Assembly: GCF_014203365.1 (NCBI RefSeq) | Contig: NZ_JACHIS010000001.1 | Location: 1,798,001-1,862,000, forward strand | DNA: 64,000 nt | Source of the DNA: Actinoalloteichus hymeniacidonis | GTDB taxonomy: Bacteria; Actinomycetota; Actinomycetes; Mycobacteriales; Pseudonocardiaceae | Direction: 5' to 3' | Shown here: positions 45,194 through 52,133 of the stretch, in pieces | How positions within the stretch are numbered: position 1 is the stretch's first letter | Layout: every line of letters starts with the position of its first letter | Notes under the pieces: generated by a model | Seen by the model: the letters and a program-made list of their open reading frames with translations, nothing else | What the model was told of the DNA's origin: nothing | The model's database searches: none | Translations under genes and position numbers: made by a program

Positions 45194-48027
45194 CCAGGGC
45201 GACCAAGCTCGACGAGCGGATGCTGAACGCGGGCACCACCGCGAAGTTCGTGCTGCTCGTCGTCCTGTTGATCGCCAGCAGCAGCATGATGGTGCTCAAC
45301 GTGGCCCTCGCGTTGACCGCCTACGACGGCCTCTCCTGCTCGCTGGCCGCAGGCATCGCCCCCGGCGAGGACTCGCCCGCCGAGGTGATCGCCAAGCGCG
45401 GCAACCAATGGCTGGCCTACCGCGAATGCAGTGAACGCTATGCGGCGCCGCCGTCCTGGTGGGTCTTGGTCGTCTGGTGGGCGCTGCTGGCCGCGCTGAC
45501 CGCCCTGCTGTTCCGCGTGTTACCCGCGTGGAAGGCGCGTCGCGGCCGGGTGGTCCCGTTGGCCGCCATCGACCACGACGGCGAGATCCACCGCACGGTG
45601 GCCGCCCTGGTGGCGACCGCAGGCCTGGAATGGTCGCCGCGCATCGTCGTCGACCTGACCGCAACCTCGGCAGGGGCCGTGGTCTTCGGCCGCAACAAAC
45701 AGGCCACGGTGTGCCTGCACGGCGGTCTCATCGCCCTGCGCTCCGCCGCCCCGGACCGATTCCGGGCGGTGGTGCTGCACGAACTCGCCCACATCGCCAA
45801 CCGCGACGTGACGATCACCTATCTGACCGTGGCGCTGTGGCGGGTCTACCTGGGCGCGGCTCTCCCGCCTTTCCTGCTGTGGTGTGCCTGGCGTTTCTGG
45901 TACATGTCCGACTCGGAGGTCGGCGGTATCGAAGCCCCGATCGTGTTCCGGGCGCTGCTGCTCATCGCAGTGTTGACCGTGCTGGTCTACCTCGCCCGAT
46001 CCGATGTGCTGCGCAGCCGCGAGATCTACGCCGACCTCGCCGCGGTGCGGTGGGGCGCGGACCACGGTGGTTGGACGGCGCCAACGGAGGCCGAGGCCGA
46101 GCAGAGCCGGGGCCGTCGGGCGCTGCGCCGGTTCGCCGAACTATGGCACCCGCACCCCAGCTGGGCACTGCGTCGCCGGGCCCTGACCGATCCGGCGATG
46201 TTGTTCGGCGTCGACGCGCTGCCGCTGTTCCTCACCGGTGCGGCAGGTGCCATCGTGCACACCCATGGCATGTTCGTCCTCACCCAGTACGCCGCAATCA
46301 CGCTGTGGGCCCAACATGCCATCGCACTCACCGCAGCAGGCCTGATCGCGGGGGTGGTCGGCACCGCGTTGTTCCGCGCGGTCACCCATCGAGCGCTGGG
46401 CGGCGGCGCCCCGCCGTCGGCGGTCCGCGCGGGCTGGTGGCTGGGCCTCGGCATGGTGGCGGGCGGGATCGTCACCGGTCAGGGCACCATCAACGAATGG
46501 GTCCCGCTCCGGCCCTGGATCCTGGGCCTGGTCGTCATGGCTGCCATGGCGTTCAGCTGGTGGCTCGTGCACTGTGCACGGCTGTGGGTCGCCGCCTGGC
46601 AGGGACGATCCCTGCGGGGCGTGATGGTGCTCAGTCTGTTGGCCTCGGCCTTGGCCCTGTCGGTGTGGTTCTACTGGTGGCACACCCAGGGCGTGGCCTT
46701 CGCGACGGGTTGGCTGCCCGATCTCGCCGGAGTCCGCGATTCGGTGGTCACCTTCCAGCTGGGCATCGAATCGGACCGACCGCCGCTACAACTGCTCGAC
46801 CGGGTGTTCGCCCGGATGGTCAGCATGACGGACACCGTGGCCGGACTTCCCCTGGTCATCGCCGCCTTCGTCGGAGTCTGGTCGGTGCCGCTGCTCGCCT
46901 GGACCGCGCGAAAGCCCGCCGGCCGACCGGCGTGGGCCGGTGATGCGCCGTGGGCAGGCGGCGACCCCCGACCGGGCGAGGGCCTCCCCGCCCTGCAACG
47001 CGTGCTGATTCCGGGAGCCATCGGCGGGATCGCGGGCGGGTTGGCCTTGGCGGCGGTGGTCGCCGGCTTGCTCGCCGCTCGGGAGACCGAGACCTCGGTG
47101 GCCCGGTACGTGGTGGCCCAAATGGGCGGTTTCGTGCTGACACTGGTGATCGCCTCGGCCGTGGCCGCGCTGCTGGCCCGCCTCGCAGTCCCCACCCATC
47201 GGTTGCAGGCCGCGCTGATTGCAGGCGGGGTGGCGGCTGCGCTCGCCTTCGCGATCCTGCTCATGTGGGACGCCTCCGAGCTGTGTCTGCCGCCGTTGAA
47301 CCTCGAGTTGGCGCCGTGCGCCACGGTGGCCAGCCCGCTGCCCCTGTTCAACTCGGTGTTCGTGACCGCGCTACCGATCAGTGCACTCATCGCGGCGCTG
47401 ATCGCGGTGCCCCGGCCGTTGCGCAGGCCGAGACCGAGCCGGCCGGGGTTGACCGCACCGGCGCGCATAGCGGTGATCGTCCTGCTCGGGGTCAACCTGA
47501 CGGTGGCCAGCGGCTACGTGTTCCAGCAGGCGTCGTTCGCCTCCCGATTGCCGGAGTCCGCCGACGTGCAACGCAACGCGGTACAGACGATGCCACTCGA
47601 CGTGGGCACGGCCGCTTCGCCGCAGGCCAGGGCGCTCCAGGCCGATGCGTGGTTCGACCGGGGCGGGGACGACCTGCTGGACACCTATTACCGGTCCCGC
47701 GAGGAACTGTTCGACGCGGTCACCCTGCGGGTCGACGCCGGGTACACCGTCGACCTGCTCACCGACATCGGTCCACTGTGTGCGGAGCTGGTCGACTTCA
47801 GCTTCTCCGCATCCGACTACTTCCGGATTCCCGACGCCGAGGCCAACGTGCTCTGGGTGACCTTCCTCCTCCAGGTCTGGCAGGCGGGCGAGGACTGCCA
47901 GACCGGGATCGAGACCAATGACGCGGACCTGTTCAATTCCGCGATGCAGGAACTGGCCACCGCCCAGGACACCGCCTACGAGATCGACGAGGCTCTAGAC
48001 GCGGTGATCAGCGCGGGCGAGGGGTGA
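45190..48027 (+). CDS. large membrane M48-type zinc metallopeptidase
   Basis: A 945-aa protein starting at ATG 45190. The HtpX/Ste24-like zinc site is HELAHIANRD (His197, Glu198, His201), with the third ligand probably Glu278 in LRSREIYADLAAV, the usual spacing and context. Helices precede it (KFVLLVVLLIASSSMM, WWALLAALTALLFRVL) and about ten more follow up to residue 790. The last 160 residues are extracytoplasmic and Asp/Glu rich, with CAELVDFSFSASDYF and EDCQTGIETNDADLFNSAM. M48 enzymes cut membrane or lipoprotein-like substrates. The extra 650 residues beyond a normal HtpX (about 290 aa) are unexplained. It converges with the toxin cassette, leaving 21 bases between the genes. Confidence 0.88.
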   Translation: MTRATKLDERMLNAGTTAKFVLLVVLLIASSSMMVLNVALALTAYDGLSCSLAAGIAPGEDSPAEVIAKRGNQWLAYRECSERYAAPPSWWVLVVWWALLAALTALLFRVLPAWKARRGRVVPLAAIDHDGEIHRTVAALVATAGLEWSPRIVVDLTATSAGAVVFGRNKQATVCLHGGLIALRSAAPDRFRAVVLHELAHIANRDVTITYLTVALWRVYLGAALPPFLLWCAWRFWYMSDSEVGGIEAPIVFRALLLIAVLTVLVYLARSDVLRSREIYADLAAVRWGADHGGWTAPTEAEAEQSRGRRALRRFAELWHPHPSWALRRRALTDPAMLFGVDALPLFLTGAAGAIVHTHGMFVLTQYAAITLWAQHAIALTAAGLIAGVVGTALFRAVTHRALGGGAPPSAVRAGWWLGLGMVAGGIVTGQGTINEWVPLRPWILGLVVMAAMAFSWWLVHCARLWVAAWQGRSLRGVMVLSLLASALALSVWFYWWHTQGVAFATGWLPDLAGVRDSVVTFQLGIESDRPPLQLLDRVFARMVSMTDTVAGLPLVIAAFVGVWSVPLLAWTARKPAGRPAWAGDAPWAGGDPRPGEGLPALQRVLIPGAIGGIAGGLALAAVVAGLLAARETETSVARYVVAQMGGFVLTLVIASAVAALLARLAVPTHRLQAALIAGGVAAALAFAILLMWDASELCLPPLNLELAPCATVASPLPLFNSVFVTALPISALIAALIAVPRPLRRPRPSRPGLTAPARIAVIVLLGVNLTVASGYVFQQASFASRLPESADVQRNAVQTMPLDVGTAASPQARALQADAWFDRGGDDLLDTYYRSREELFDAVTLRVDAGYTVDLLTDIGPLCAELVDFSFSASDYFRIPDAEANVLWVTFLLQVWQAGEDCQTGIETNDADLFNSAMQELATAQDTAYEIDEALDAVISAGEG

Positions 48028-48048
48028 CGGACCGAACCCAGCGGATGA

Positions 48049-48354
48049 TCACGATCCCGAACTGACTTCGAGCTGCGCCAACACTCCCGCCGGATCGGCG
48101 ACATAGGTGTAGCGCGGGTCGGGATCGGTGTACATGCTCAGAATCTCGGCGAGGATGCCCCGTTCCTCCAAGGTCACCGGGATCTGCCGTTTCACCAGGG
48201 TCGCGCAGAGCACGTCGAGCAGTTCGGTCCGCTCGCCCGCGTTGAGGTACGACCAGTACGACTTGAGTTGCCGGGGCGGGAGTCGTTCCGCGAGGCGACC
48301 ATCGAGCCTCTCCATCAATTTGCGGAGGTCCCTGCCAACTTTGACGACGTCCAA
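48049..48354 (-). CDS. candidate immunity protein for the EndoU toxin
   Basis: A 101-aa protein (MDVVKVGRDLRKLMERLDGR) with a mostly helical, charged sequence and no signal peptide, membrane helix or recognised domain. It follows the EndoU-type toxin gene by 16 bases on the same strand and is the last gene of the cassette. In polymorphic toxin loci the cognate immunity gene occupies exactly this place, so the role is inferred from position only. Motifs such as LPPRQLKSYWSYLNAGERTE might help a search for relatives. Confidence 0.6.
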   Translation of the reverse strand: MDVVKVGRDLRKLMERLDGRLAERLPPRQLKSYWSYLNAGERTELLDVLCATLVKRQIPVTLEERGILAEILSMYTDPDPRYTYVADPAGVLAQLEVSSGS

Positions 48355-48370
48355 CGGTATCTCCCTTGCA

Positions 48371-49093
48371 CTAGCCGACCGGATTGCCGTGCTCGTCGTA
48401 CCGGACTGGATCGCCCCGCTCGTTCTCGCCGACCCAATCGCCGTTCTCGTCCTGCTGAATCAGTGTGCCGTTCTCGTTGTACACACCCGGAACGCCGTTC
48501 TCGTCATTGTGGAACACGCCATGACCGCCAGGCTGCGGAAAGGCTGTCACGATGTTGCCGTCGGGATCGATGATGACCTCTACCGTCACACCATCCCGAG
48601 TCCCTTGGGCGTTCCAGTTGCCGTTGTCCTGTAAGAAGGGCGGTTCATCCGGGTTCCTGGCGATATCAAGAATGTTCTCGACGATCCGGTCACCGGGTCG
48701 GTTCTCATCGTAGGGCGCCCATCGCTCGGGAAACTCGGTCTTGTCGGACAGGCCGGTGCCAGGGAAGTGACCGCCACCCTCATCGTCGCCGTGACCGTCC
48801 AAGATGTGATTCCGACGGTCATCGCTGAGGCCGATGTCCGCAGGCTGGGGCGGCGTGGTCGAGCCGTCGGTGTTGTTCCATTGGTTGTCGGTGTCGGTCG
48901 GGGCGGCCGGATCGGTCGATTGTGGGCCGGATTCGGTGGGGCGGCCGCGCACCGCGATCTCACCGGTCGCCTCCTGTGAGCTCTTCACCCCGGAGCCGGG
49001 ATTGGACGATGGGGGTTTTCCATCGCCGTCGGGCGTACGGCGGTGTAATGCGAATCGGACGATGAGCACGACTAACGCGAGCAGTCTCGTCAT
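48371..49093 (-). CDS. EndoU-type RNase toxin
   Basis: A 240-aa protein from ATG 49093, 6 bases after the stop of the WXG/LXG-like gene. An N-terminal hydrophobic stretch (residues 1-16, LLALVVLIVRFAL) and a disordered Pro/Asp-rich linker (about 20-88) lead to the EndoU domain at about 90-200: HILDGHGDDEGGGHFPGTG, KTEFPERWAPYDENR, ILDIARNPDEPPF and TRDGVTVEVIIDPDGNIVTA. The two conserved His (HILDGH, GGGH) and the KTEFP segment match bacterial EndoU nucleases, which cleave RNA in target cells. The tail repeats NENG/DENG/DEHG-like turns. Unlike classic effectors it carries no WXG or LXG trafficking domain; that is encoded separately. Confidence 0.85.
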   Translation of the reverse strand: MTRLLALVVLIVRFALHRRTPDGDGKPPSSNPGSGVKSSQEATGEIAVRGRPTESGPQSTDPAAPTDTDNQWNNTDGSTTPPQPADIGLSDDRRNHILDGHGDDEGGGHFPGTGLSDKTEFPERWAPYDENRPGDRIVENILDIARNPDEPPFLQDNGNWNAQGTRDGVTVEVIIDPDGNIVTAFPQPGGHGVFHNDENGVPGVYNENGTLIQQDENGDWVGENERGDPVRYDEHGNPVG

Positions 49094-49099
49094 GGCCGC

Positions 49100-49801
49100 C
49101 TACTCGTTGAGAAGCTTGCTGAGGTTGGTGAGACTGTCGATCAGTCCCAGGGTGTACGTCAGAATGCGACCCGCCCACTTGACCACCGCAGCCGCGATCT
49201 GCGAGGCGATCACCGGGATCGTGACCACGAAGATCGCCTCGACGGCCCAGACGATCACCCGGGCGACCAGATCTGCGATGAGATCGCGGACCAATCCTCT
49301 GGTCAGCTCGACGAGCCCGCCCGCCCCCTCGGTGGCCACCGACATCGCCGTCGAGATCGCCGACAGACCCCCGAGCGCCTCGACGTTGTTGGCCATCATG
49401 CTGCGATAGGCCTCCGATGCCTCGCCGGTCCAATCCGGAAGGTCCGCCGCCAGGTGCGCGTCGAGATCGGTTGCCATGGCTGATAGCTCGGTAGACATGT
49501 TCTCCCAGGTGGCGGCGTGTGCGGCTACCACGTCCGGAATGCCGGTCAGCTCGTCGAGCATCTCTCGTAGCGGGTCGAAATACTCCATCGCCCAGCCGAG
49601 TCCATTGGCCAATAGCGCGCTGATCGGGTCCATCGCGGTCGCCGCGGCCTCGACGGCCAGCGTGCCACCAGCCAGCGCGGTGTCCACCCAGCTTTCGCCC
49701 GCGATGGCATCGATCAGACCCTCGACGCCCTCGGCCAACCCCGAGCCCGTCCACACCTCGCGGGACGACTCCACCGGTGCGATCAACGAGTCTTCACTCA
49801 T
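49100..49801 (-). CDS. WXG100/LXG-like ESX substrate or toxin carrier
   Basis: A 233-aa protein from ATG 49801, overlapping the previous gene (ATGA). The central helical hairpin (about residues 90-150) has DLDAHLAADLPDWTGEASEA and YRSMMANNVEALGGL, the WxG-containing turn and long helices of WXG100/LXG proteins. The C-terminal part (about 170-220) is strongly hydrophobic (LIADLVARVIVWAVEAIFVV), suggesting membrane insertion or pore formation. It is probably secreted by an ESX/type VII apparatus and may carry or help the EndoU protein encoded 6 bases downstream. No ESX core gene (EccC and others) lies in the window. Confidence 0.72.
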   Translation of the reverse strand: MSEDSLIAPVESSREVWTGSGLAEGVEGLIDAIAGESWVDTALAGGTLAVEAAATAMDPISALLANGLGWAMEYFDPLREMLDELTGIPDVVAAHAATWENMSTELSAMATDLDAHLAADLPDWTGEASEAYRSMMANNVEALGGLSAISTAMSVATEGAGGLVELTRGLVRDLIADLVARVIVWAVEAIFVVTIPVIASQIAAAVVKWAGRILTYTLGLIDSLTNLSKLLNE

Positions 49802-50124
49802 CGCAACGCCTCGCCCCCGGCGGAACGGATCACGTCGGTATTCGTGTCCTCCATGCCCTCGTAGTTCGAAGCCGTGGTGCGCAAGGCCTCGGCGAGCAGA
49901 TTGAGGTTCTCCTCGACGTAGGCGAACAACTCGTCCTGCTTGGTATGCCTAGCCTCCAGCACACCTGAGATCCAGCCGCACAACGTGCCGTAGGCCTCTT
50001 CGTTCTGCGCGATGTTCGAGCTGGCCGACCGCACCGCGTCGAACCGCGCCCGGACCGCATCCACATTGCCCGCATGGGTACGTAATTGCTCGACCTCGAC
50101 GTCGTATCCGTCGGCCATGCTCAC
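49798..50124 (-). CDS. EspC-like small ESX secretion-associated protein
   Basis: A 108-aa all-helical protein. GTG 50124 overlaps the previous stop (GTGA); ATG 50118 is an alternative. The pattern YDVEVEQLRTHAGNVDAVRA, YGTLCGWISGVLEARH, LNLLAEALRTTASNYEGMED matches the EspC/DUF2580 group of small WXG100-related ESX proteins, which often act as partners or chaperones of the adjacent larger substrate. The W in LCGWISG takes the place of the WxG turn. It is coupled to the WXG/LXG-like gene by a 4-base overlap. Confidence 0.75.
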   Translation of the reverse strand: MSMADGYDVEVEQLRTHAGNVDAVRARFDAVRSASSNIAQNEEAYGTLCGWISGVLEARHTKQDELFAYVEENLNLLAEALRTTASNYEGMEDTNTDVIRSAGGEALR

Positions 50125-50573
50125 CGCCGCCCGAGGTAGGAGCGGTCGTCGAAGTCCTCGCCGTCCTCGTCCGTCGAGGAACCAGGGTGCGGTGGTGCCT
50201 CACCACGCAGTTGCCTGCCGACGCTGGCCGAGACGGCCTGTGCCGTCGGCGATTCGGTCCCCATCGTGTCGGCGATGATCTCCTGCGACTGCTCGGACAG
50301 GGTGGTCCTCGCCCGGCCGAGCGTCGCCATGATCGTCTCGGCTACGACGGTCGGGGGGACACGGTGAATCCGGTCGGTCAGTGTGAGATTCACCAGCGAG
50401 CCGGTCGAATCGATGGTGACCTCGGTCAGCCCGGTCGGATCGTTCGTGGTGATACGCACAGCTTGAAGACGGCTGCTCATCGTCTGGGTGTCGGCGGCAA
50501 GCTTGTCGATGCGGCCCTTCCACGCTTCGAGTCGCTCGCGGGCCCCGCCGGGGTCGAGGATGCGGTCGTTCAT
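50121..50573 (-). CDS. YbaB/EbfC-family protein
   Basis: A 150-aa protein from ATG 50573 (MNDRILDPGGARERLEAWKG). Helices at 10-40 (KGRIDKLAADTQTMSSRLQA) and a short beta sheet (EVTIDSTGSLVNLTLTDRI) follow the YbaB/EbfC DNA-binding pattern. Such genes commonly lead ESX toxin cassettes in actinomycetes, where their role is unproven and may be chaperone-like. The acidic C-terminal tail (SSTDEDGEDFDDRSYLG) is disordered. It is the first gene of a five-gene operon; the promoter must lie in the 388-base gap to the divergent pectate lyase. Confidence 0.8.
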   Translation of the reverse strand: MNDRILDPGGARERLEAWKGRIDKLAADTQTMSSRLQAVRITTNDPTGLTEVTIDSTGSLVNLTLTDRIHRVPPTVVAETIMATLGRARTTLSEQSQEIIADTMGTESPTAQAVSASVGRQLRGEAPPHPGSSTDEDGEDFDDRSYLGRR

Positions 50574-50961
50574 GTCGCCTCCGATCTACTTGCGGAGTGA
50601 CGCTAAGGGCACCGAGAGTAACGACAGTTCTGTCGCTCGGGGGCGGATTGGTCGGATTGACGTCCGATCCGGTCTCCGCATCGATCCACGCGTCGAAGCG
50701 ACGCGGCGCACGCCAGTGATCATCGACGCTTGTCGCCGCCCATTCGGCCGCCCGGTTATGCGATCCATTCGACGCGAGAGTCGATTGTGGGTTCGAACTC
50801 GATTCGATTCGGTGAATAGTTGACAGTATGTGCGATTAATTCGTATCGTGTCGATCTCCTTGCGATTGGCGGAATTCTGGTTCGTAATCGGTCGGGCAAC
50901 CGACAGTGCGGCCGGAGAATTCCGCCGGTCGAATCGAACGAATCGATCAAAGGAGATCGTG
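50574..50961. other. intergenic region between divergent toxin cassette and pectate lyase
   Basis: No credible gene. It contains an AT-richer block (about 50750-50960) with the sigma-70-like promoter at 50820-50849 for the pectate lyase. A promoter for the toxin cassette should lie near 50574-50700 but was not recognised. Confidence 0.6.
50820..50849 (+). promoter_or_regulatory. sigma-70-like promoter of the pectate lyase gene
   Basis: TTGACA at 50820-50825 and TATCGT at 50844-50849 are separated by 18 bases, a near-consensus vegetative promoter about 112 bases before the start codon in an unusually AT-rich stretch. Confidence 0.6.
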
Positions 50962-51999
50962 ATGACCAGGTTCGGAATTCTTCGGAACCCGGGGCGGCGA
51001 CGGCGATCCGTCGTGCTGATCGCCCTACTGGCCACGGTCGGCGGGGTGGTGTCCGTGGCGCCCGCCACCGCCGACGCACCACCGGCCGGACAGGTCTACT
51101 CCGATGTCGCCGACGGATTCGCGGGCACCAGCGGACTGGGTGTCGAGCGCACCACCGGCGGCGAGGGCGGCGAGACCGTCACCGTCACCGACTATGAATC
51201 CCTGGTCCGCTACGCCACGGCCCCCGAGCCCTACGTCATCCGGGTCGGCGGCGAGATCACCGTCACGCCCTACGGCACCGAGATCCGGGTGGCCTCCGAC
51301 AAGACCATCGTGGGCGTCGGCCTGGTGGGACACATCGTCAACGGCGGTTTCTTCCTCGGCGACGGCGTCCACAACGTGATCATCCGCAACCTCACCATCC
51401 GCGACACACTGATGGAGGAGGACGACCCCGACGACAAGGACTTCGACTACGACGGCATCCAACTCGACAACGCGCACCATGTCTGGATCGACCACAACAC
51501 CATCACTCGGATGAACGACGGACTGATCGACAGCCGCAAGGACACCACCTACCTGACGGTGTCGTGGAACGTGCTCGCCGAGAACAACAAGTCCTTCGGT
51601 ATCGGCTGGACCGACAACGTCACCTCGCGGATCACCATCCACCACAACTGGATCCGCGACACCAATCAGCGCAACCCCAGCGCCGACAACATCGCCTACG
51701 CGCATCTCTACAACAACTACCTGCAGAACGTGCGATCCACCGGAAACCATTCGCGTGGCGCCACCAAGATGGTCCTGGAGAACAGCTACTTCGACAACGT
51801 CAAGGACCCGTACTACCTGGACGCGGCCGCGGAATTGCGCGAGTCCGGCAACATCGTGGTCAACTCCACCGGAAAGCGGGATTCCGGCGGCTCGGCGTTC
51901 AACCCGAGCGACTTCTATTCCTACACCTTGGACTCGGCGGCCGACATCCCCGCATTGCTGGGCACCGAGGCCGGACCACAGGCCGACATCGGGCAGTGA
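50962..51999 (+). CDS. secreted pectate lyase (PL1 family)
   Basis: A 345-aa protein from ATG 50962, with AAAGGAG 6-12 bases upstream. The signal peptide covers about residues 1-38 (SVVLIALLATVGGVVSV, cut after ATADA). PL1 beta-helix motifs: SDKTIVGVG, NVIIRNLTIRD, DFDYDGIQLDNAHHVWIDHN, SRKDTTYLTVSWNVL, SRITIHHNWIRDTNQRNPSA and YAHLYNNYLQNV. The WIDHN and NQRNP segments hold the calcium-site and catalytic-arginine regions of the family. It cleaves polygalacturonate by beta-elimination outside the cell. The rhamnosidase gene follows by 134 bases and may act on the same pectic material. Confidence 0.93.
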   Translation: MTRFGILRNPGRRRRSVVLIALLATVGGVVSVAPATADAPPAGQVYSDVADGFAGTSGLGVERTTGGEGGETVTVTDYESLVRYATAPEPYVIRVGGEITVTPYGTEIRVASDKTIVGVGLVGHIVNGGFFLGDGVHNVIIRNLTIRDTLMEEDDPDDKDFDYDGIQLDNAHHVWIDHNTITRMNDGLIDSRKDTTYLTVSWNVLAENNKSFGIGWTDNVTSRITIHHNWIRDTNQRNPSADNIAYAHLYNNYLQNVRSTGNHSRGATKMVLENSYFDNVKDPYYLDAAAELRESGNIVVNSTGKRDSGGSAFNPSDFYSYTLDSAADIPALLGTEAGPQADIGQ

Positions 52000-52133
52000 T
52001 CTCGCGCGACCACCGTAGTAGAGGACGGTCCATTCCGGCCCGTGAATGGCCGATTCCGGCTGCTGGACTCGATCGGGCCCCTCGACGCTGCCTATGGTGC
52101 CATGACTGAAGCGGACCAGCCCTGGGAGCGACG

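Noticed and set aside
42658-45408. Minus-strand open frame of about 916 codons opposite the siderophore permease
   Set aside because: His/Gln/Gly-rich low-complexity translation typical of antisense frames; the plus strand encodes clear FecCD halves.
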